From Chitinophagales bacterium (GTDB taxonomy: Bacteria; Bacteroidota; Bacteroidia; Chitinophagales; UBA8649), in the NCBI GenBank assembly GCA_020635975.1, contig JACJYT010000021.1:1-33483 (forward strand): DNA of 33,483 nt, in the 5' to 3' direction. The notes beneath the pieces were generated by a model, which saw only the letters and a program-made list of their open reading frames with translations, ran no database searches and was not told the DNA's origin. This document shows positions 7,821-15,621 of this stretch, piece by piece (position 1 is the stretch's first letter; every line of letters starts with the position of its first letter). Made by a program: the position numbers and the translations under genes.

Positions 7821-8789
7821 TTAGCTTCTCTGTATTTCCAATGAATAATCAACATCATCGATTTGCATAAAACCAAATTTCAATAGAATATTTTTTACTC
7901 TATTCGCTTGTTCCTCTGTTAGGTTCTTTTTCCAAGTTTCTAATTGCAATTTAGGCTCGGTTAATATATTGCTACCTTGTTTAGTTGTAGAAGAGGGTTT
8001 TTGAATTAACTCATTTAAATGGCCTGGAGCTTTTATATTAAGGAAATTAAAGATTTTGTTAAAGTTTTCCTCAGGATACAGAAATAATTCTTCGTATTTC
8101 AAATGAAGAACCCTTTCGCTTTGAGCAGCAAATGCCGGAATAACATCTAAAGCCCAAATTACCGCTAATTGCTCCTCAGGGTATCTAACTTCAGATAGTA
8201 TATTTTTATACTGCTCGTAGTATTCTGGATAATACTCATGTCCAGTTAACTCAAAACCATTATACTTCTCCTTATAATTCCACGCTCCGTGTTTCATTTG
8301 AGAAGCCACTACTGCTAAAGGATTTCGATAAATTTGGATAACCTTATAGTTCTTAAAATGATTTACAAACCAAGGCAATAAGGCGTTCAGTCTGCAAAAC
8401 TTCACTAATAACTGCTCAGTAGACTTGTAATCTTTAAAATGTATGTTCTTTTGTAACATACTTTCCGTTATAAAATCTCCTTGACAAACATCTGCTATAA
8501 ACTTATTGATTGTAACTACATCTTCGGATGGTGGAATATATTTATGAAACCATTGATTCGTGTTGGGGTAATATTCTTGGATAGTTTTAGGGTGCAAGGG
8601 CTCCCATAATCCAAATGAATTAGTACTTGCCTGTAATACCTCATATAGCCAAGTTGTACCTCCCCTAGGAGACCCGGAAATAATTATTGGATGTTGCTTA
8701 CCTTTAAATTCATTTCTAAAAAAAGAATTTATTCTTTTTAATCGAAAAAGGTAGACCATCCTTTTTACAATACTTATAATTCTATTCAT
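7821..8789 (-). CDS. Sulfotransferase domain protein (PAPS-dependent)
   Basis: A 322-aa protein with both PAPS-binding signatures. The 5'-phosphosulfate loop is ISGSPRGGTTWLYEVL (about residues 37-52), and the 3'-phosphate motif is IQIYRNPLAVVASQMKHG (about 151-168), with the expected Arg and Ser. A further conserved stretch, VLHLKYEELFLYPEE, comes later. Members of this superfamily move sulfate from PAPS to hydroxyl or amine groups. Placed among glycosyltransferases and with a 4-nt ATGA overlap with the upstream gene (8786-8789), it most likely sulfates a sugar of the exported glycan. There is no signal peptide, so it acts in the cytoplasm before export. The acceptor is unknown. Confidence 0.9.
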   Translation of the reverse strand: MNRIISIVKRMVYLFRLKRINSFFRNEFKGKQHPIIISGSPRGGTTWLYEVLQASTNSFGLWEPLHPKTIQEYYPNTNQWFHKYIPPSEDVVTINKFIADVCQGDFITESMLQKNIHFKDYKSTEQLLVKFCRLNALLPWFVNHFKNYKVIQIYRNPLAVVASQMKHGAWNYKEKYNGFELTGHEYYPEYYEQYKNILSEVRYPEEQLAVIWALDVIPAFAAQSERVLHLKYEELFLYPEENFNKIFNFLNIKAPGHLNELIQKPSSTTKQGSNILTEPKLQLETWKKNLTEEQANRVKNILLKFGFMQIDDVDYSLEIQRS

Positions 8790-9709
8790 TCCTTCTTTTT
8801 AATTTGAGCTAAAGCATCCGTTATAAGAGCTAAGTAATTTACATCGAAAGGCTTTATGCAAGGCACACCCATTGCTTCGCTTTCATAAGCAACAAGCCCC
8901 CAAGATTCGCTATAAGACAAATAAAGATTTAAGTCCATTGAACCTAATATGCTCAAGAACTTTTCTTTGGGGAGATTTTGTCCATGCTCAACAATTCTAT
9001 TATCTAACATTAAATATGAAAAAATCGACTTATCTAAAACATGAATTACTGTATTTTCTAATAATAAGGCATGAATAACCTGATTGTGTAAATTCTTATT
9101 GAATGTATCCGCACCAAAAACCCCAATATGAATTTTGGTTTTATCTAAATCCAACTTATCAAGATTTTCTGGAATGGAAGGAGCGTTTAAGGCTTGATGA
9201 TAAGTTTTAAACCCATATAATGTATTAAAAATTTCGGCCAAGCCTACTTTAACAAAACCAAAACTATTTATTTTATTTTGTCTGCCGTAAGTAATTAGTT
9301 GGGCTATAAATTCTCTCCTATTTTCATCATGAAACTCGCTAATTGTTCCATGAAAGAGAATGGTAACTTGTGTCGACGCATGCACATAGTCTATCCATTT
9401 AAAAAAAAATGATGCAAATCCACTAACAATTATTTTTTCAAATTTGAGTTTTGCTATTAAATTCAATACTTCCTTTTCTTGTTTCGAATTTAGCTCTAAA
9501 TGAGAATACCATTGTGGTATCTCAACAGCTTCATTAGGAAACAAGCCTAAGGTTGCATTTGCAATACCCAACCAACTGCCGTTAGTTGGAGACCCATAAA
9601 GCACTAATATTGTGCTTCGTTTTCTTACATTTTCGATATTATCGATAAGCTCCTTCACATTAACAGCACTCTTATTAGCAGAGAGTCTATTTTTGATTCT
9701 ATTCCACAT
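8786..9709 (-). CDS. Putative glycosyltransferase, divergent GT4-like
   Basis: A 307-aa protein. The N-terminal half has no motif I recognise beyond TILVLYGSPTNGSWLGIAN, which could be an acceptor-domain loop. The C-terminal half shows a GT-B-like donor domain: THIGVF-type strand (here KIHIGVFGAD, about residue 190), then LNLYLSYSESWGLVAYESEA and MGVPCI, where SESWGLVAYE takes the place of the EX7E motif. It is shorter than ordinary GT4 proteins. Its start overlaps the end of the upstream GT2 gene by 11 nt, and its stop overlaps the sulfotransferase start by 4 nt, so it is tightly coupled to both. The glycosyltransferase role is reasonable but the exact family is uncertain. Confidence 0.65.
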   Translation of the reverse strand: MWNRIKNRLSANKSAVNVKELIDNIENVRKRSTILVLYGSPTNGSWLGIANATLGLFPNEAVEIPQWYSHLELNSKQEKEVLNLIAKLKFEKIIVSGFASFFFKWIDYVHASTQVTILFHGTISEFHDENRREFIAQLITYGRQNKINSFGFVKVGLAEIFNTLYGFKTYHQALNAPSIPENLDKLDLDKTKIHIGVFGADTFNKNLHNQVIHALLLENTVIHVLDKSIFSYLMLDNRIVEHGQNLPKEKFLSILGSMDLNLYLSYSESWGLVAYESEAMGVPCIKPFDVNYLALITDALAQIKKKE

Positions 9710-10682
9710 ATTTCAAAAATTTAGATGCACTTGAGGGCGCTCTCTTGTACTCGCCTTTTATTTTTTTGAAGTAAGTATCAAAAACTTTCTTTTCTTTTTG
9801 AATGCTACCCCATAGCTCTGGATCTTTATCTTTTTTAATCAAAACTCTATTTAAAAGAAAATTAAATCTCACCAAGATTGACCAAAGAGCATATTTAGCA
9901 GAACTAAAAACTTTATAGAAGTACAAGTACTCTGAAATTTGAATTTGATAATTTTTAAAAGGGGAATTATTTGTGCTAGCAGAATTAACGTGATAAACCT
10001 CAATCTCGCTATAAAAATAATTAAAAAAGCCTTTATCCCTAACCCTATAACTCCATTCCACATCTTCAAAATAAAGGAAAAAATCTTCGTCTAAAAACAA
10101 ATTATTTTCAATAATTTTCGATTTTTTAATCATAACACAGGCACCACTTACAAAATCAATTTCATGATTTTTGTAATGCATTACCTTTGGTAGATATTTT
10201 TTATCTTTTCTTTTAAACTGTCTTTTTAGAAAAATGTATATGGGATTTGCGTTAATATATTTATATAAACCAGGGAAGTTAACTCCGCTACCCACTAACA
10301 AACTAGCATCTATCGAGGATATAATTCTACAACCTAACAAGCCAAGCTTATTATTTCTATCTTTTTCCTTATAGAAATTTAGATATTTTTTAAAAAAACC
10401 TTCTTTAACAAAGGAGTCAGGGTTAAGCACAACAATATAATCGCCTTTAGCTTGTTTTATTCCAATGTTATTAGCTCTACTGAAACCTGCGTTGTAACCA
10501 CTATCTATCCAATTTACATCGGGAAAATTTGTCATTACCAATTGCTTCGATTCATCACCTGAGTCATTATCTACAATAATTACCTCAATACTTAAATCTT
10601 CCTTAAATGCATAAATCGATTCTACACATTTTTTTAAAAGATGCGGCGTTTTATAACTTACTACAACGATTGATAAATCCAC
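9699..10682 (-). CDS. Glycosyltransferase family 2 (rhamnosyltransferase-like)
   Basis: A 327-aa GT-A fold enzyme. Features in order: DLSIVVVSYKTPHLLKKCV at the N-terminus, IEVIIVDNDSGDES (nucleotide-binding Asp), AGFSRANNIGIKQAKGDY, the metal-binding region VVLNPDSFV, FVSGACVMIKK, and FLYFEDVEWSYRVRDKGF, where ED is the probable catalytic base region. The NPDS and EDVEW combination is typical of WbbL-like rhamnosyl and related transferases. The start codon is GTG at 10682, and the only other in-frame signal upstream is the stop of the CE4 gene. It lies 6 nt after the deacetylase and overlaps the next gene by 11 nt. The donor sugar is a guess from family resemblance only. Confidence 0.88.
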   Translation of the reverse strand: MDLSIVVVSYKTPHLLKKCVESIYAFKEDLSIEVIIVDNDSGDESKQLVMTNFPDVNWIDSGYNAGFSRANNIGIKQAKGDYIVVLNPDSFVKEGFFKKYLNFYKEKDRNNKLGLLGCRIISSIDASLLVGSGVNFPGLYKYINANPIYIFLKRQFKRKDKKYLPKVMHYKNHEIDFVSGACVMIKKSKIIENNLFLDEDFFLYFEDVEWSYRVRDKGFFNYFYSEIEVYHVNSASTNNSPFKNYQIQISEYLYFYKVFSSAKYALWSILVRFNFLLNRVLIKKDKDPELWGSIQKEKKVFDTYFKKIKGEYKRAPSSASKFLKYVE

Positions 10683-10688
10683 AACTGT

Positions 10689-11726
10689 TTAATAATTTAT
10701 TGTTTTATTAAATTGATTTGTACTAAAGTGATAAACGCCATTCAAAAAATAATTCAGTTTTTCTCTGCTAATTGAATTACCTAATGGATACCTTGGTAAT
10801 GCGAAAATAGAAGATTTATGTTGATTAAAAATATTTCCTGCATAATTTAAAGTAGCAGTATCAAAGCCCAAGTCTTTTACCATTCGATACTCTCTTGCTC
10901 CGGCATCTTCTAATCCACCATACGGATAGGCAAAATGCTTCACTTTCTCACCTAAATACGTTTCCAGTTCAATCTTAGCAGTTTGTATTTCCTTCCTTAA
11001 ATCATCTTCTAATTTAATATGTTTTAAAGAAACATGATTTTGAGTGTGTGCTCCTATCGTTACGAGCTCTTCTTGATTTAATTCTTGAATATCAGACCAA
11101 GAAAGAGATAAGTTCTCGACTTCCGATTTAATAATTTCATCAGTTTTATCAAAAAAATCGCGAGCAATTGCACGAATTTCTTCTATCGAACTATTCTTTA
11201 AGAAAATTCTAAGTTTATTATAGAGTTCTAGTTTTTTCTTTTCTGAATTACAAGAATATTCTACTTTATTAAAAATTACACTGCTATTTCTACTTATTTT
11301 TTCTTCCAGCCAATACCACCAAAGGTTTGCTGTATAATTTGGAAAACAATTAGTAACATAAAGCGTAATCGGAATATTATACTTCTTAAAAACTGGAAGT
11401 CCATATTGCCAATTATCCTTATAACCATCATCCAAAGTGAAACAAATTAATTTTTTCTTATTACTCCCAAGTCCTTGATTCAAAATGATATTTAACTCAT
11501 CTAAAGAAACAAATTGGTAGCCTTCTTTAATAAAATATTGAATACTTTCTTCTAAAAATTCTGGTGTAATAGCTAAGTCCCTATTGTATGTAAACTGATT
11601 TCTTAAATTATCGGGCAAAACTCTATGAAGCATAAATATGTGTCCCAAGCCTCCAAAAAGAGGTTTTGAAATTTTTCCATGCGTTTTCACAAGTAATCCT
11701 AATATTTTTTGCTCAAACCAATTCAT
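10689..11726 (-). CDS. Polysaccharide deacetylase (CE4, NodB homology)
   Basis: A 345-aa protein with a complete CE4 core. LICFTLDDGYKDN gives the catalytic base and metal aspartates (D99, D100), IGAHTQNHVSL supplies the metal histidines (H227, H231), and KHFAYPYGG follows near 263-271. An insertion of roughly 90 residues lies between the first two motifs. There is no signal peptide, so it probably removes an N- or O-acetyl group from a lipid-linked or nucleotide sugar on the cytoplasmic face. It begins immediately after the stop of the GNAT gene with no gap and ends 6 nt before a GT2. Such deacetylase plus acyltransferase pairs suggest swapping of an N-acyl group. Confidence 0.88.
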   Translation of the reverse strand: MNWFEQKILGLLVKTHGKISKPLFGGLGHIFMLHRVLPDNLRNQFTYNRDLAITPEFLEESIQYFIKEGYQFVSLDELNIILNQGLGSNKKKLICFTLDDGYKDNWQYGLPVFKKYNIPITLYVTNCFPNYTANLWWYWLEEKISRNSSVIFNKVEYSCNSEKKKLELYNKLRIFLKNSSIEEIRAIARDFFDKTDEIIKSEVENLSLSWSDIQELNQEELVTIGAHTQNHVSLKHIKLEDDLRKEIQTAKIELETYLGEKVKHFAYPYGGLEDAGAREYRMVKDLGFDTATLNYAGNIFNQHKSSIFALPRYPLGNSISREKLNYFLNGVYHFSTNQFNKTINY

Positions 11727-12662
11727 TTAAAAGGTATCGTTGTCGGCCATGGTAAACTTTAGTTCTTCTAGAGGAATTACATTTGTAAAATTCACTCCAC
11801 CTATTGCGTAATTAATCTGCATTTTTTCCGCTCTATTTTTCAGTTGTAAATCCATCCAACTATTCGTGCTGCAATGGAATCTCAAATGTGGTATTCCCAT
11901 AAGGAAGGCCACTTTCTTCAAGCTCTCTATTACCTTTAAGAAGGAGGATTCAGAGCATCGTTCTATATCTCCAATTTGCAAAAACATAGCAGAAGTTTTT
12001 AACCAAACAGATACTCCTTCTAATTCTATTAAGTAAGATTTTTCATAGTTTTTATACTCATAAAAAGCTGCTGAATGGTCTACAACTGGAATATTCTCAG
12101 CTAAACAAGATGAAGGAAAAGCTTTGCCTTTTTTATACTTATTTAATATCTTCTGACAAAAACTATCATGCCAAGTTTGTTTAAGACCAAACAGCTTTTG
12201 AATCCTTAACCATGGCAGTGTTTTTACTCTGAAATGATATGCTTGAAAATCATCGAAATGAATCCAATCTAATCTTTTAACAAAGCCGGGATAAGAGTTT
12301 TGATTAGGAAATCCGAATACTAAATGCACCCCGATTTTCTTGCAATATTCATAAGTATGTAAAGCTAATTTTGTAAAAAGCCCTTTTTTAATATGGTTTG
12401 GATGTGTCATGGTATCTCCAGATTGCGCAGCAAGATATATTTGTCCATTAAAATTAATTTGACAGGCAAAAACTCCATAAAAGGCAGCCGGTTCATTCTC
12501 TTCGCTATAGGCTAAAAAGCCCAAATTTTTAACACCAAAAGCAAGGGTATTATGTTTATTTATTAAATAACTAGGTTCTACTTCCTTGCCAAACGCATGT
12601 TTATAAATGTAGGTAAGGTCTTCTATATTATTTTCATCCAATTGTTCAATTCGATAATTCAT
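11727..12662 (-). CDS. GNAT-family N-acyltransferase
   Basis: A 311-aa protein. The N-terminal half looks like a GNAT domain: MNYRIEQLDENNIEDL at the start, then a central strand ending IYLAAQSGDTMTHPNH and IKKGLFTKLALHTYEYC, which is the acyl-CoA pyrophosphate-binding loop and helix, and VFGFPNQNSYPGF. The C-terminal 140 residues are not assignable by eye and may form a second acyltransferase-like domain. Its stop abuts the CE4 deacetylase start, and its start overlaps the upstream GT2 by 4 nt (ATGA). Predicted role: acylation of an amino sugar in the glycan. The acyl group and the acceptor are unknown. Confidence 0.8.
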   Translation of the reverse strand: MNYRIEQLDENNIEDLTYIYKHAFGKEVEPSYLINKHNTLAFGVKNLGFLAYSEENEPAAFYGVFACQINFNGQIYLAAQSGDTMTHPNHIKKGLFTKLALHTYEYCKKIGVHLVFGFPNQNSYPGFVKRLDWIHFDDFQAYHFRVKTLPWLRIQKLFGLKQTWHDSFCQKILNKYKKGKAFPSSCLAENIPVVDHSAAFYEYKNYEKSYLIELEGVSVWLKTSAMFLQIGDIERCSESSFLKVIESLKKVAFLMGIPHLRFHCSTNSWMDLQLKNRAEKMQINYAIGGVNFTNVIPLEELKFTMADNDTF

Positions 12663-13471
12663 GTTTTAAACTTTTTTTTTACCCACCTATATGGCTTGAG
12701 TATAAAATTACCAATTCTAAAATCAGGAGTTTCCTTTAACATTTTCTTCTCGTAAAATAGCCTTTCATAATTACTTGAAAGAAGATCTATATGCTTTTTA
12801 TAAACATACTCTTTAATCTTGTCCAAATTTTGATTAGCAACTTGAAATGTTCTAGAAAGATTACTAACTCTAATTTTAAAAGTAATTTCTTCTATTTTTT
12901 TAAAACCCCAATCATTCTTAAAAACTCTTATCCAAAACTCCCAATCCTCTAACCCCGGTTTGCTTAAAAATTCGTCATAAAATCCAACATCATCGAAAAC
13001 GTCCCTTTTAATTAAAGCACAAACTGCTACTTGATTCCAAAGTAATTGTTTAAATATATCAAATTCTTCTTGAATTTTAATTTCATTTTTTTCTCCGAAA
13101 AAAGCTAAATTCCCATAAACTACACCAATTTTTTCTCCTTCTTGAAATAATTGTAACCCCTTACTAATGGTGTGTTCTAGTATTAAATCATCTGCGTCAA
13201 TAGGCACGATAAACTTTGCAGAACTTTGTTTAATTGCCAAATTTCTCGCAACGCTAGGACCGGCATTTTCTTGATGTAAAACCTTTATTTTTGGAAGCTT
13301 AGCAAGTTCTTTTAGTTTTAATAAAGAATCTCTATCCGTGCTACCATCATTAACAATCCAAATATCAAAATTTGTATAAGATTGACTAAATATAGAATCC
13401 ACAGTTTCTTGAATAGTACTTGCACTATTAAAAAAGGGTATAACAAATGATATTAAAGGATTCGATTCCAT
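12659..13471 (-). CDS. Glycosyltransferase family 2
   Basis: A 270-aa GT-A enzyme. PLISFVIPFFNSASTIQETV opens it, IWIVNDGSTDRDS gives the UDP-binding aspartate, and AGPSVARNLAIK is followed by FIVPIDADDLI with the metal-binding DADD. LEDWEFWIRVFKN in the C-terminal third carries the catalytic-base region. Length and motif order are normal for inverting GT2 transferases. It begins 4 nt after the unassigned GT-A-like gene and overlaps the GNAT gene by 4 nt. The sugar transferred cannot be determined from sequence. Confidence 0.92.
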   Translation of the reverse strand: MESNPLISFVIPFFNSASTIQETVDSIFSQSYTNFDIWIVNDGSTDRDSLLKLKELAKLPKIKVLHQENAGPSVARNLAIKQSSAKFIVPIDADDLILEHTISKGLQLFQEGEKIGVVYGNLAFFGEKNEIKIQEEFDIFKQLLWNQVAVCALIKRDVFDDVGFYDEFLSKPGLEDWEFWIRVFKNDWGFKKIEEITFKIRVSNLSRTFQVANQNLDKIKEYVYKKHIDLLSSNYERLFYEKKMLKETPDFRIGNFILKPYRWVKKKFKT

Positions 13472-13475
13472 CTAG

Positions 13476-14453
13476 CTATTTATGAATAAAATATGCCTTT
13501 GAGTTTAACTCTAAATTTTTAAACCCACTATTTAAGGGAAAACCACTTACTATATGTTTAGAGCTAGAAGCTTTATCATTGGCGGGATCTACAATTTTTC
13601 GAGAGTATATTTGGGCATCAATGTTTGGACTAAAGTAATAATGCAAAACTAAATTAAGTAGGGTCATGTCTTTGTGCCCTGCTGTACTCGTTTTTAAAGC
13701 TAAATCAATAACCCTAGAAAGAAAAAACATTAACACTTTTCTGTGCCCGCCTGTTACCCCTGCATTATACAAATTTTGATATTTAAACACTTCTGGTGTC
13801 TTCTCCTGAGAATCTTTCTCAAACTCTCTCAATTCCTCAAGAAGCCATCCACTATCTTTTACTTTATTCGCATTATCTCTGCCAATATAGATAGCTTCAT
13901 CTCGACTTACAAATTCAAAGGGATTAGCAGTAATATATACGTCATTTGCATCCGTGCAAAACACTTTTTTCACTTTACTTTGTGAAACAAATAAATAATA
14001 CGCAAACCACCTTTCTTCAAAAATAGAATAATTTCCAGCATCATATTTTCTAAATTGCACATATTCATTCTCGTATTGTTCTATAAAATCATTTTCAATA
14101 CCGTCATGAATAACAACACCTTTTAATTTTAGTTTTACAATACTATCATACCATGGCGCAATGTATTTAATATCTGGTTTTGCTCTTACAATCCCAAATT
14201 GTGGATCCGGTTTTTTAGTGAAATAACAAGTCAAAATTACATTATCCAATTCTTGATCAGAATCCATGATTTCGACCTTCCGAATATCCGTAGAATTGAA
14301 TGTTAAGAAATTAGGGTCGGGCTTAATATTTTTTAAATTTTCCTTGAAATTTGATAAACTCTTCTTTTTAGTGAAGCAATTGTATTTCAAAATTTGAAAT
14401 CTTATGGATTTATCAATCAAAAACTGGCTAAGTCTGTTTGTAAAACTATTCAT
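13476..14453 (-). CDS. Unassigned protein, probably a GT-A fold nucleotide-sugar transferase
   Basis: A 325-aa protein that I do not place in a named family. From the ATG at 14453 (chosen over a TTG at 14507 that would overlap the upstream gene), a central strand VKKVFCTDANDVYI (about residues 161-174) contains DAND, resembling the metal-binding DxD of nucleotide-diphospho-sugar transferases. It is followed by FVSRDEAIYIGRD, LYNAGVTGGHRKVL (about 228-241) and GHKDMTLLNLVLH (about 259-271), an order like that in GT8- or GT77-type folds. VILTCYFTKKPDPQ near residue 72 would be the first Rossmann strand. It sits between a GT4 and a GT2 with 4- and 10-nt gaps. A glycosyl- or phosphosugar-transferase role is inference. 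Confidence 0.6.
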   Translation of the reverse strand: MNSFTNRLSQFLIDKSIRFQILKYNCFTKKKSLSNFKENLKNIKPDPNFLTFNSTDIRKVEIMDSDQELDNVILTCYFTKKPDPQFGIVRAKPDIKYIAPWYDSIVKLKLKGVVIHDGIENDFIEQYENEYVQFRKYDAGNYSIFEERWFAYYLFVSQSKVKKVFCTDANDVYITANPFEFVSRDEAIYIGRDNANKVKDSGWLLEELREFEKDSQEKTPEVFKYQNLYNAGVTGGHRKVLMFFLSRVIDLALKTSTAGHKDMTLLNLVLHYYFSPNIDAQIYSRKIVDPANDKASSSKHIVSGFPLNSGFKNLELNSKAYFIHK

Positions 14454-14463
14454 GTGTTGTTTT

Positions 14464-15621
14464 TTAAGATAGCTCCTTTTGCACAATACTTTGATAAAGG
14501 GATTCAAGTAACACTACATTTTCTTTCATGTTCCTATTTTTTAAGGTGTCCTCATATTGAGCTTTTGATAAAGCCTCGGCTTTTCCGCAATTACTTAAAA
14601 TCTCAACACTCCTATCCACCAAGGAGTTTAAATGATTAAAAATTGGAAAAATAGCATCTTTGGCGCTTCCTTCTGTATTGCTGAAATTCCAAAACAACTG
14701 AGGAATAGCAACACTACTTATATCAAAACTAGCAAAGCCCCCTGGCTGACCGTAATAACTATGAAACCAAACTAAATCTATTTTATCATTTAATGCAGTA
14801 TCGATTAAATTCGTTTGATGTCCTCTAAAAATAACTTTTTCTTGAAGATTTAATTGCTTAACATATCTCAGCATTCCAGACTCTTCAGGATCTCCAGAAC
14901 CATAAATATGTAATTCAACTTCTGGAAATTTATCTAACAATAAATGAAAGGCATAAAAAAAAGGATCTAAAGGCTTATGTAAGGTTAATCTAGTGAAAAT
15001 CCCTATTTTCTTCTTTCCTTGTTCAGTAAAGCTCCATTTTTCCGTTTCAAGAAAAGACACGGAGAGAGGTAAATAATAGTGTTCGTAGTTAGAAAATTCC
15101 TTTAATTCCTCTTGTATTTCAGATTCTAAAAAACCTGAGCAAAAGAGAAACTTTTCCTGTTTATTAAACTTCGAATAAATTTCCCCATACTGATGAATAG
15201 AATTCATTATATGAATTATCGTCCTTTCCTTCTGAATTTTATTTAAATATTTAGCAACGAAGGGGAAATTGTACTCTCCCAGAATCGAGATAGCTTGATA
15301 CTTCTCAAAAAAATCTGAAAGTATTTTATCCTTAACCGGCAGACTTCTACCACTAATTCTGTTTTTTATTCTGGAGAATTTGCTTTGCTTTATAGAAGCA
15401 ACAAGGTCTTCGAAAAAAACTATTTTATCTCCAAGAGATAAGTGTTTTTCATAGTAATAATCAGCCCAATTTTCATTAGAACCAAGAGGCCTTAAAGAAA
15501 GTATTGTTATGTTAAAAAGCTGCCTATTAATAGTGGAAGCAACTTCATAGGTGAATCTTTGCGTACCAGCTTGCCAAAACTCTGAAACAACAAATAATAT
15601 ATCAACTTTAGGATTATTCAC
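14464..15621 (-). CDS. Glycosyltransferase family 4
   Basis: A 385-aa GT-B protein. VDILFVVSEFWQAGTQRFTYEV is visible in two parts as the first strand and the glycine-containing acceptor loop. The donor domain starts KIGIFTRLTLHKPLDP, then VELHIYGSGDPEESG, KVIFRGHQTNLID and VWFHSYYGQPGGFASFDISS, where the usual EX7E is altered to a QPGGFASFD context. The GTG start at 15621 is preferred: it overlaps the WecE-like stop by 8 nt and puts the first strand at the N-terminus. The frame is open to a TTG at 15648, but that start would extend the overlap to 35 nt. It is transcribed directly after the sugar aminotransferase, so it may transfer that amino sugar; this is inference. Confidence 0.82.
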   Translation of the reverse strand: MNNPKVDILFVVSEFWQAGTQRFTYEVASTINRQLFNITILSLRPLGSNENWADYYYEKHLSLGDKIVFFEDLVASIKQSKFSRIKNRISGRSLPVKDKILSDFFEKYQAISILGEYNFPFVAKYLNKIQKERTIIHIMNSIHQYGEIYSKFNKQEKFLFCSGFLESEIQEELKEFSNYEHYYLPLSVSFLETEKWSFTEQGKKKIGIFTRLTLHKPLDPFFYAFHLLLDKFPEVELHIYGSGDPEESGMLRYVKQLNLQEKVIFRGHQTNLIDTALNDKIDLVWFHSYYGQPGGFASFDISSVAIPQLFWNFSNTEGSAKDAIFPIFNHLNSLVDRSVEILSNCGKAEALSKAQYEDTLKNRNMKENVVLLESLYQSIVQKELS

